The notes beneath the pieces are model-generated. The model worked only from the letters and a program-made list of their open reading frames with translations, was not told the origin of the DNA and ran no database searches. The position numbers and the translations under genes are program-made. A stretch of DNA of 11,857 bases from the NCBI GenBank assembly GCA_045661305.1, contig JAZRFJ010000024.1, positions 1 to 11,857 on the forward strand, read 5' to 3'. Position 1 is the first letter of the stretch, and each line of letters begins with the position of its first letter. This stretch comes from UMGS1840 sp045661305 (GTDB lineage: Bacteria > Bacillota > Clostridia > UMGS1840). Shown one piece after another: positions 1 to 5,975 of this stretch.

Positions 1-2154
1 TCCCTCAAAGCCCATGATTTCCCACATTTCTTCTGTTAAGTGCGGTGCAAAAGGATTAAGAAGTGTAATATATATTTTAAGCTCGTCTTTTGAAATTGAC
101 TTTTTCTCATAAATTTCATTAAGAAGTGCCATAAGTGAAGCAATAGCTGTATTCATCTTAAGGCCTTCAATATCCTCAGTAACCTTCTTTATTGTCTTAT
201 GGAAGGATTTTTCCAAAGAATTATCCGAAGTTTCTGAAACTATCTGCAAAAGTCCGTGAACTCTCTCTAAAAATCTTGCACTACCCTTAATGCCTGATGT
301 TGACCACGGAGCTGCCTTTTCAAAATCACCGATAAACATTTCGTAAAGACGCATTGTGTCTGCACCGTAATCTCTTACTATATCATCAGGATTAACAACA
401 TTTCCTCTTGACTTTGACATTTTCTCACCGTTCTCACCTAAGATCATACCGTGAGAAGTTCTCTTTGCATACGGCTCTTTTGTAGGAACTACACCTATAT
501 CATAGAGGAATTTATGCCAGAATCTTGAATAGAGAAGATGAAGTGTTGTATGCTCCATACCACCGTTGTACCAATCAACAGGTGTCCAGTAGTTAAGTGC
601 CTCCTTTGAAGCAAGTGCATCGTTATTGTCAGGGTCAATATATCTTAAGAAATACCATGATGAGCCTGCCCATTGAGGCATTGTATCAGTTTCTCTTTTT
701 GCTTTTCCGCCGCAGCAAGGACAGGTTGTATTAACCCATTCTTCCATCTTTGCAATAGGGCTTTCGCCTGTATCTGTCGGCTCGTAGCTTTCAACTTCAG
801 GAAGAAGAAGCGGAAGCTCGCTTTCAGGGATTGCCACAGGTCCGCACTTTTCACAATGTACAATCGGAATAGGCTCGCCCCAGTAACGCTGCCTTGAGAA
901 TACCCAGTCACGAAGCTTGAAGTTCACTTTTTCATGACCTATTCCCTCTTTTGTAAGATGCTCAATTATTGCCTTTTTAGCATCTGCAACTTCAAGACCG
1001 TTTAAGAAATCTGAATTTACAAGCTTTCCTGTTTCAACATCTGTAAATGCTTCGTTTTCTACATCCCCGCCTGCAACAACCTCTATAATAGGAAGACCAA
1101 ATGCCTTTGCAAAATCCCAGTCGCGAGTATCGTGTGCAGGAACTGCCATGATTGCGCCTGTTCCGTAAGACATAAGAACATAGTCTGAAATATAGATAGG
1201 GATTTCTTTTTTTGTAAGCGGATTAATTGCATTTACGCCCTCAATCTTAACACCTGTTTTTTCCTTTACAAGCTCTGTTCTTTCAAAATCTGATTTCTTT
1301 GCAGATTCAGTCTGATAAGCTTTAATTTCATCTAAATTTGAAAGCTTATCTGCCCACTTTTCTATATATGGATGCTCAGGTGAGATAACCATATATGTAG
1401 CACCGAAAAGTGTGTCAGGTCTTGTTGTATAAACTGTAAGCTTATCACCCCCGGTTGTTTCAAAATCAACCTCTGCACCTGTTGAACGGCCAATCCAGTT
1501 TATCTGCTGTGCCTTTACTCTGTCAATATAATCAACTTCGTCAAGGTCATCTATAAGTCTTTGTGCATACGCGGTTATTTTAAGCATCCACTGTGATTTT
1601 ACTTTTCTTATAACCTCGCTGTTACATCTTTCGCATTTTCCCTGTATAACTTCTTCGTTTGCCAAAACAACTTTACAAGAAGTACACCAGTTTACAGCCA
1701 TTTCCTTTTTATATGCTAAGCCTTTTTTGAAAAGCTGTAAGAAAATCCACTGTGTCCATTTGTAATATTTAGGGTCAGTTGTATTTATTTCCTTTGACCA
1801 GTCAAAAGAAAATCCAAGTGCTTTAAGCTGGTCTTTGAAGTGTGCAACATTATTCTCAGTTACAACCTTAGGATGAATTTTATTTTTTATAGCAAAGTTT
1901 TCTGTCGGAAGACCAAACGCATCCCAACCCATAGGATAAAGAACATTATATCCCTGAAGTCTTTTCTTTCTTGCTACTATATCAAGAGCTGTATATGACC
2001 TCGGATGACCTACATGAAGTCCCTGTCCTGACGGATACGGGAACTCAATAAGTCCGTAAAATTTAGGTTTGGAATAGTCTGAAGATACCTTAAAGGTTTC
2101 TTCTTCATCCCATTTTTTCTGCCACTTTTTCTCAATTTCGGTATAGTTATACAT
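1..2154 (-). CDS. leuS: Leucyl-tRNA synthetase, 3' end beyond the window
   Basis: Cytoplasmic class Ia synthetase that charges tRNA-Leu with leucine using ATP. The frame is open without a stop from ATG at 2154 to base 1, giving 718 residues; the family runs to about 800-870, so roughly 90 or more C-terminal residues (the end of the anticodon-binding domain and the C-terminal domain) are off the window. Visible motifs: a HIGH-type signature HVGH at 47-50 within PYPSGQGLHVGH, a four-cysteine zinc knuckle (C157, C160, C174, C177), the CP1 editing domain with TTRPDTLFGAT (243-253) and GTGAIMAVPAHDTRDWDFA (331-349), a second cysteine cluster (C434, C437, C478, C480, C481), and KMSKS at 578-582. 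A weak AAAGGA lies 9 bases before the start. It follows rsfS by 16 bases and is the last visible gene of the translation operon. No frameshift is seen. Confidence 0.97.
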   Translation of the reverse strand, partial: MYNYTEIEKKWQKKWDEEETFKVSSDYSKPKFYGLIEFPYPSGQGLHVGHPRSYTALDIVARKKRLQGYNVLYPMGWDAFGLPTENFAIKNKIHPKVVTENNVAHFKDQLKALGFSFDWSKEINTTDPKYYKWTQWIFLQLFKKGLAYKKEMAVNWCTSCKVVLANEEVIQGKCERCNSEVIRKVKSQWMLKITAYAQRLIDDLDEVDYIDRVKAQQINWIGRSTGAEVDFETTGGDKLTVYTTRPDTLFGATYMVISPEHPYIEKWADKLSNLDEIKAYQTESAKKSDFERTELVKEKTGVKIEGVNAINPLTKKEIPIYISDYVLMSYGTGAIMAVPAHDTRDWDFAKAFGLPIIEVVAGGDVENEAFTDVETGKLVNSDFLNGLEVADAKKAIIEHLTKEGIGHEKVNFKLRDWVFSRQRYWGEPIPIVHCEKCGPVAIPESELPLLLPEVESYEPTDTGESPIAKMEEWVNTTCPCCGGKAKRETDTMPQWAGSSWYFLRYIDPDNNDALASKEALNYWTPVDWYNGGMEHTTLHLLYSRFWHKFLYDIGVVPTKEPYAKRTSHGMILGENGEKMSKSRGNVVNPDDIVRDYGADTMRLYEMFIGDFEKAAPWSTSGIKGSARFLERVHGLLQIVSETSDNSLEKSFHKTIKKVTEDIEGLKMNTAIASLMALLNEIYEKKSISKDELKIYITLLNPFAPHLTEEMWEIMGFEG

Positions 2155-2170
2155 ATTATAAAATCCTTTC

Positions 2171-2515
2171 TTAAAACTCAACTTTTTCGCAATCCTGCCA
2201 GAGTCTTTCCAAGCTGTAAAACATTCTTGATTCTTCCTGGAATATGTTTACATTTACATCGTTGTAGTCCATAAGCACCCATTCGCATGAAGAATAACCC
2301 TCAATGTGAAGCGGTCTTTCTTCTTTCTCTTCCATTTTTGCCTCAACCTCATTTGCAAATGCTTTTATCTGTGTATTTGACTGACCTGTTGCAATAACAA
2401 AATATTCCCATACAGAGCTTGACTGCTCTACTTTTAAAACTGTTACATCAAGCGCCTTTTTATCATCTAATATTTTTGCAATAAATATTGCTTTTTCCAA
2501 AGCTGTCATTTCCAT
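2171..2515 (-). CDS. rsfS: Ribosomal silencing factor RsfS
   Basis: A 114-residue protein of the RsfS/Iojap/DUF143 family, the usual length. Family members bind ribosomal protein L14 (uL14) on the 50S subunit and block joining with 30S, lowering translation in starvation or stationary phase. Recognisable family segments are the N-terminal helix (LEKAIFIAKILDDKKALDV), the central FVIATGQSNTQIKAFANEV stretch, and the HIEGY...WVLMDYNDVNVNIF...REFY-like region, here FQEESRMFYSLERLW. The ATG at 2515 shares one base with the TAA of the upstream nadD-yqeK gene, so the two are translationally coupled. A second ATG two codons in (2509) is an alternative start. Association with nadD and yqeK is a conserved Firmicutes arrangement. 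Confidence 0.95.
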   Translation of the reverse strand: MEMTALEKAIFIAKILDDKKALDVTVLKVEQSSSVWEYFVIATGQSNTQIKAFANEVEAKMEEKEERPLHIEGYSSCEWVLMDYNDVNVNIFQEESRMFYSLERLWQDCEKVEF

Positions 2516-3684
2516 TATAGTTCTTCCTTTCTTTTTTTATCTAAAAATGCGTTTCTCATTTCAATAAGACATGGTGCAATTTTTTCTTCTCTTTTTATAA
2601 GAAGCTTTATTGTTTCGTCGCAAGAAACAAAAATTCCCTCATCAATATCAGAAAATGTTTTTTCTCTTAAATAATTAACAACATCATAATCTCTGTTTGG
2701 CTCAATATAATCCGAAATGAAAATTATTTTTTCAAAAAGCGTCATATCAGGTGAGCCTTTTGTATGAAGTCTTACTGCACTGAGTATCTCTTTATCTTTT
2801 ATTTTATATTTTTTCTTTAAAAGTCCTGCTCCCGCAGGTGCATGAAGCATTTTTTTCATTTGCTTTTCGTATTTATCAAGCTTTATATCTTTTACATAAG
2901 AAAGCTGTTCTTCGTAAGAAAGCCTTTTTGCAATATCATGCACAAGACCTGCAAAATATGCTTTCTTAGGGTCTGCACCGTTCTTTTTTGCGAGTAGATA
3001 CGCTGTCTGTGCAACACCGATACTGTGAATAAATCTTTTCTCATCAACAAGTTTTTTTACTTCCTCTTCAAAGTCGTTATATTCACTTACATCCTCTGTA
3101 CCATAAAGTCCGTTTTTTAAGATATAATCAAAAACAAAGGTAGAAATTTCATTAAAGATATATTCGCCTTTTGAAATCTTTTCTCTAACTTCAGTAGAAG
3201 AACATTTGTAATCAAAAGGGAATGTTATAACATCAGCTTTATACTGTTCCTTTAAGTGTGCTATTTCCTTTTCGTCGCTTTCAAAACCGCTTCTTCCCAA
3301 AAATACAAGTGTTGCAAGCTCACATATTTTGTCAGGTTTTTTCCAGGTTTTAAATGCATACAGATTATCCATTCCCATAACAAAATAAATTTTGCTGTCA
3401 GGATAAATTCTCTTAAAATAAGAAAGCGTTTCCCAGGTATATGACGGTGTTTCTTTGTTTACTTCATAATCAGATACCGTAACATAAGAAATGTCCGAAA
3501 ATGCGAGTTTTACCATATTATAACGGTGTGCTTTGTCAGTTTCGTTCTCTTTATGCGGAGCGTTTCCGTTTGGCATAATCACAATCTCATCGCATAAAAG
3601 CTTGTCCTTTAAGCTCTTAACAAGCTCAATATGACCGTTATGGACAGGATTGAATGTTCCACCGAAAAAACAAATTTTCTTCAT
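2515..3684 (-). CDS. nadD: Fused NadD-YqeK: nicotinate-nucleotide adenylyltransferase plus HD-domain hydrolase
   Basis: A single 389-residue frame holding two enzymes. Residues 1 to about 190 are NadD, which transfers AMP from ATP to nicotinate mononucleotide in NAD synthesis: GGTFNPVHNGH (8-18) is the nucleotidyltransferase signature, SSTEVR (162-167) is the second ATP-binding motif, and MGMDNL (103-108) is typical. Residues about 205-389 are YqeK, an HD-superfamily phosphohydrolase whose characterised members cleave diadenosine tetraphosphate: H220, the HD pair 249-250 in GLVHDIAK, H281, H307 in HTKG, and D325 in ISDYIEPNR match the family's metal-ligand pattern. The frame opens at an ATG at 3705, but the start at 3684 (MKKICFFGGTF) fits the family N-terminus and has GGAG 11 bases upstream, while 3705 has none. 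The gene overlaps rsfS by one base. Confidence 0.93.
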   Translation of the reverse strand: MKKICFFGGTFNPVHNGHIELVKSLKDKLLCDEIVIMPNGNAPHKENETDKAHRYNMVKLAFSDISYVTVSDYEVNKETPSYTWETLSYFKRIYPDSKIYFVMGMDNLYAFKTWKKPDKICELATLVFLGRSGFESDEKEIAHLKEQYKADVITFPFDYKCSSTEVREKISKGEYIFNEISTFVFDYILKNGLYGTEDVSEYNDFEEEVKKLVDEKRFIHSIGVAQTAYLLAKKNGADPKKAYFAGLVHDIAKRLSYEEQLSYVKDIKLDKYEKQMKKMLHAPAGAGLLKKKYKIKDKEILSAVRLHTKGSPDMTLFEKIIFISDYIEPNRDYDVVNYLREKTFSDIDEGIFVSCDETIKLLIKREEKIAPCLIEMRNAFLDKKRKEEL

Positions 3685-3695
3685 AACTGTATTTT

Positions 3696-3699
3696 CTCC
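3696..3699 (-). promoter_or_regulatory. Ribosome binding site deciding the nadD-yqeK start
   Basis: GGAG lies 11 bases before the ATG at 3684. The upstream in-frame ATG at 3705 is preceded only by an AT-rich run (AAATAAAAAATAG) with no purine-rich site, so the shorter form is preferred. The spacing is a little long, hence moderate confidence. Confidence 0.55.
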
Positions 3700-3712
3700 G
3701 AACATCTATTTT

Positions 3713-4012
3713 TTATTTAATAAGCTCAATCTTTCTTTTGTTTTTATCGCTTGCCTGACGATATACAACAAGCTTGTTTCCAACCACTGAAACAGGGTCG
3801 CAACCTACTGCGTCACACAAATCTGCCATAGCATCCTTTGGTGAATAGAATGTATTTTTTAAAACATTTATTTTTATAAGCTCATTTGCTTCCAATGCTT
3901 CTTCAATCTGGGCAATAAACTCATCGGATAAACCGCCTTTTCCCATCTGGTAAAGTGCAGGCATATCATTTGCCAAGCCTCTTAAATATGCTCTTTGTTT
4001 TGTTGTTATCAT
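3713..4012 (-). CDS. yhbY: YhbY-family CRM-domain RNA-binding protein
   Basis: A 99-residue protein that is a single CRM (CRS1-YhbY) domain, the usual length for bacterial YhbY/YqeI. The family associates with pre-50S ribosomal particles and resembles the IF3 C-terminal fold. The N-terminal KQRAYLRGLANDM, the GKGGLSDEFIAQIEEAL loop and helix (the GxxG-type RNA-contact loop), ELIKINVL, and the C-terminal VVGNKLVVYRQ are all standard. It starts three bases after the trmD stop, with AAAGGA inside the end of trmD serving as ribosome binding site, so it is almost certainly co-transcribed and coupled with trmD. Downstream, nadD-yqeK follows after 28 bases. The role in 50S assembly is taken from the family; nothing here shows regulation. 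Confidence 0.94.
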   Translation of the reverse strand: MITTKQRAYLRGLANDMPALYQMGKGGLSDEFIAQIEEALEANELIKINVLKNTFYSPKDAMADLCDAVGCDPVSVVGNKLVVYRQASDKNKRKIELIK

Positions 4013-4015
4013 TTC

Positions 4016-4771
4016 TTAATTTTCCTTTCCAAGCTTTCTTTCCAAAATATCTTTTATATGTGAAAGATATTTTTCGTCTTCTTTTGTAAGCTCAATATCC
4101 ATAAATAAATCTTCTCTTTTTGAAAGTGTTGAAATAAGTGCCATTTCTCTGCGATAACGCTCTATATTCTTATGATGTCCTGATAAAAGCACCTCGGGAA
4201 CATCACCGTATATGGTTGATGATGGTCTTGTGTACTGCGGATATTCCAAAATTCCGTTCTGATGCGACTCTATTTTTGATGAATCGTCTTCGGAAAGTAC
4301 ACCTTTAACAAGTCTTAAAACTGCGTCCCCAATGGCACACGCACAAATTTCTCCGCCTGTTAAAACAAAATCTCCCATAGAAAGCTCCAAATCGCAGATA
4401 TTTTCGTTTACTCTTTCATCTATCCCCTCATAATGACCGCATATAATTGCAATATCGTCTTTTTTTGAGAGTTCTTCTGCAATTTTCTGATTAAAAGGTA
4501 TTCCCTTTGGTGACATCATTATGCAAAAAGGCTTTTTGCCGTTTCTCTCCAAGGAATTAAATGCTCTTATAACAGGCTCATGCTTAAAAAGCATTCCCAA
4601 ATCTCCGCCAAACGGATAATCGTCAACCCTGTTATGCTTATCTTCTGCAAAATCGCGTATATTTAAAGCATTTACTTCAACAATTCCTTTATCACAGGCA
4701 CGCTTTATTATACTGCTGTCAAAAAAATTATTTATTATTTCGGGAAAAATAGTAAGTATGCTTACTCTCAT
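4016..4771 (-). CDS. trmD: tRNA (guanine-37-N1) methyltransferase TrmD
   Basis: SPOUT-fold methyltransferase that makes m1G37 next to the anticodon from S-adenosylmethionine, preventing +1 frameshifting. The length of 251 residues is normal. Visible motifs: MSPKGIPFNQKIAEEL (86-101), CGHYEGIDERV (111-121), SMGDFVLTGGE (131-141) forming the trefoil-knot cofactor site, R153 matching the E. coli R154, and EYPQYTRP (176-183). Two departures from the textbook sequence stand out: the usual GGGxGM loop reads GGDLGM (55-60), and the position aligning without gaps to E. coli catalytic D169 is E168, within ESHQNG. The ATG at 4771 has TGAGGT 8 bases upstream; that site overlaps the rimM stop codon, so translation is probably coupled. 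It is followed by yhbY, not the rplS found in many operons of this type. Confidence 0.96.
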   Translation of the reverse strand: MRVSILTIFPEIINNFFDSSIIKRACDKGIVEVNALNIRDFAEDKHNRVDDYPFGGDLGMLFKHEPVIRAFNSLERNGKKPFCIMMSPKGIPFNQKIAEELSKKDDIAIICGHYEGIDERVNENICDLELSMGDFVLTGGEICACAIGDAVLRLVKGVLSEDDSSKIESHQNGILEYPQYTRPSSTIYGDVPEVLLSGHHKNIERYRREMALISTLSKREDLFMDIELTKEDEKYLSHIKDILERKLGKEN

Positions 4772-4782
4772 CTTGCACTACC

Positions 4783-5286
4783 TCAATCAATAAGCCCTTC
4801 AATAGGAGTGATAATGATTTCCCCTTTTGAAGTATCAATACTCTTCACAAATTTTTTAATATGCGGGATATATGTATCCTTTTTGTTTTCTCTCTTTACA
4901 ACAAATATATCCGTAGGCCCGCTTACATCAACATCTTTTAATGTGCCGATTTTTTCGTTATCTTCGGTTATTACAGAAAAACCGATAATATCAGCTATAT
5001 AAAAGCTTCCCTCTGAAAGCTTGGGCAAGTCATTTCTTTTTGCAAAAACTGTTTTATTTTGCAGTTTTTTTGCCTCATCTATACTCTCGATACCCTCAAG
5101 CTTTAGTATAACCTGTTCTTTTACAAACTTGACATATTTTATATCATATACTTTTTCTTCTATCACAACAGAGGGAATTTCTTTAAAAACCTCTTTTTCA
5201 TCGCAATAATGAATAACTTTAATTTCTCCGTGAAGACCTCTTACATTATTCACATATCCGACCTCAAGCATTTCATTTTTATTCAA
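4783..5286 (-). CDS. rimM: Ribosome maturation factor RimM (TTG start)
   Basis: RimM binds S19 and the 30S head and aids 16S processing and late 30S assembly. The N-terminal RimM barrel shows LEVGYVNNVRGLHGEIKV, and the C-terminal PRC-barrel shows SFYIADIIGFSV followed by PHIKKFVKSID and the family's closing EGLID. The longest frame opens with GTG at 5301, but the ribosome binding site GGAGGG (5294-5299) lies inside it, overlapping that codon. TTG at 5286 sits 7 bases after this site, giving a 167-residue protein of normal length; an ATG at 5271 is 22 bases away and less likely. It is separated from khpA by a hairpin region and is followed by trmD after 11 bases, the standard rimM-trmD pairing. 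Confidence 0.93.
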   Translation of the reverse strand: MNKNEMLEVGYVNNVRGLHGEIKVIHYCDEKEVFKEIPSVVIEEKVYDIKYVKFVKEQVILKLEGIESIDEAKKLQNKTVFAKRNDLPKLSEGSFYIADIIGFSVITEDNEKIGTLKDVDVSGPTDIFVVKRENKKDTYIPHIKKFVKSIDTSKGEIIITPIEGLID

Positions 5287-5293
5287 AGGACTT

Positions 5294-5299
5294 CCCTCC
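5294..5299 (-). promoter_or_regulatory. Ribosome binding site deciding the rimM TTG start
   Basis: GGAGGG is 7 bases upstream of TTG at 5286 and overlaps the GTG at 5301 by its first base, which rules out that GTG as the initiator using this site. The next ATG (5271) is 22 bases away. TTG initiation is therefore the best reading. Confidence 0.75.
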
Positions 5300-5329
5300 A
5301 CTCTAATATTTCTAAAAAACCAAAAAGGT

Positions 5330-5374
5330 AAAAACAGGGTTATACCACAATAATTTTTGAATTGTGATATACCC
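5330..5374 (-). terminator. Hairpin with T-rich tail between khpA and rimM; partial terminator or attenuator
   Basis: On the transcribed strand, the arm at 5374-5361 (GGGTATATCACAAT) pairs with the arm at 5351-5337 (ATTGTGGTATAACCC): 14 pairs, with one G-U and one bulged A, closing a 9-base A/T loop (5352-5360). TG and then TTTTT follow, with another TTTTT six bases after them downstream of ACC. It begins about 10 bases after the khpA stop. The T-run is interrupted by G at its start and the genes downstream have no clear promoter of their own, so it more likely trims transcription or sets an RNA end than stops it fully. Confidence 0.55.
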
Positions 5375-5384
5375 CTTTTCCCTC

Positions 5385-5612
5385 TTAAAGAATGTCTACA
5401 ATAGTTTTTTTGCGTTCTTTTGGCGTAGCCGCTTTTGCAATACTTCTTATAGACTGTGCAATTCTGCCCTGTTTTCCTATTACTCTTCCGATATCTTCGG
5501 GAGCAACAGAAATCTTGTAAACAAAACCATTTTCTTCTTCAACTTCTTCAATCATAACAGCCTCTTCGTTTTCAACGATTGACTTTACGATATAAGTAAG
5601 CAAATCTTTCAT
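5385..5612 (-). CDS. khpA: KH-domain RNA-binding protein KhpA (YlqC family)
   Basis: A 75-residue single type-II KH domain protein, the normal length for KhpA/YlqC. The RNA-contacting GxxG loop is GKQG at 46-49, within GRVIGKQGRIAQSIRSI. In streptococci and related Firmicutes KhpA pairs with KhpB (Jag/EloR) and binds many RNAs, affecting cell elongation and division; that role is inferred here from the family. It lies between rpsP and rimM, exactly where ylqC sits in Bacillus subtilis. The following ylqD gene of Bacillus is absent. GTGAG five bases before the ATG at 5612 is a modest ribosome binding site; a stronger AAAGGA is farther upstream beyond an A/T hairpin. Confidence 0.93.
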   Translation of the reverse strand: MKDLLTYIVKSIVENEEAVMIEEVEEENGFVYKISVAPEDIGRVIGKQGRIAQSIRSIAKAATPKERKKTIVDIL

Positions 5613-5624
5613 AGTTACTCACTT

Positions 5625-5649
5625 GATTTTATAAAAAAATTATAAAATC
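5625..5649 (-). other. A/T-rich hairpin in the rpsP-khpA gap
   Basis: GATTTTATAA and TTATAAAATC form a perfect 10-base-pair stem around a TTTTT loop. It is not followed by a T-run on the minus strand, and is followed instead by the khpA ribosome binding site and start (AAGTGAGTAACT then ATG). It could be an RNA-processing or stability element, or influence khpA initiation. All but one pair in each arm is A-T, so its stability is modest. Confidence 0.5.
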
Positions 5650-5669
5650 TTTCCTTTCTCGAAGATAAA

Positions 5670-5915
5670 TTATTTCTCGATATTAGCTTTTTTGAGTAAG
5701 CCTTTTACTGTATCAGTAGGCTGTGCACCGTTTGATAACCATTTTTTTGCAGCTTCTGCGTCAATATTGATTGTTGCAGGGTCTGTCATTGGGTTATATG
5801 TGCCGATTTCTTCGATAAATCTACCATCTCTTGGGTATCTTGAATCTGCTACTACTACTCTGTAAAAAGGAGCTTTTTTTGCACCCATTCTTCTTAATCT
5901 GATTTTTACTGCCAT
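5670..5915 (-). CDS. rpsP: 30S ribosomal protein S16
   Basis: Structural protein of the small subunit (bS16) that contacts 16S rRNA in the 5' domain and is needed for 30S assembly. The 81-residue length and the N-terminal MAVKIRLRRMGAKKAPFYRV, then VADSRYPRDGRFIEEIGTYNP, are standard for the family, as is the C-terminal GAQPTDTV segment. A good GGAGG stands 9 bases before the ATG at 5915. It follows ffh by 60 A/T-rich bases and precedes khpA by 57. The ffh-rpsP-khpA-rimM-trmD order is the well-known Firmicutes arrangement. The gap upstream holds a TATAAT-like string but no convincing -35, so expression from the ylxM promoter is assumed. Confidence 0.98.
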   Translation of the reverse strand: MAVKIRLRRMGAKKAPFYRVVVADSRYPRDGRFIEEIGTYNPMTDPATINIDAEAAKKWLSNGAQPTDTVKGLLKKANIEK

Positions 5916-5975
5916 AACTAATTTCCTCCAATAGTTAATTTTGTTTTTCTTTTCTTTATATTATAATTTTTTTAA

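Noticed and set aside
434..460. Possible loss of function in leuS because no stop or complete C-terminus is visible.
   Set aside because: The gene simply runs off the window; HVGH, KMSKS and the editing-domain motifs are intact and in one frame.
645..911. An 88-codon minus-strand frame within the leuS region.
   Set aside because: It is out of frame with leuS, whose frame is continuous through here with the catalytic-domain and zinc-site motifs.
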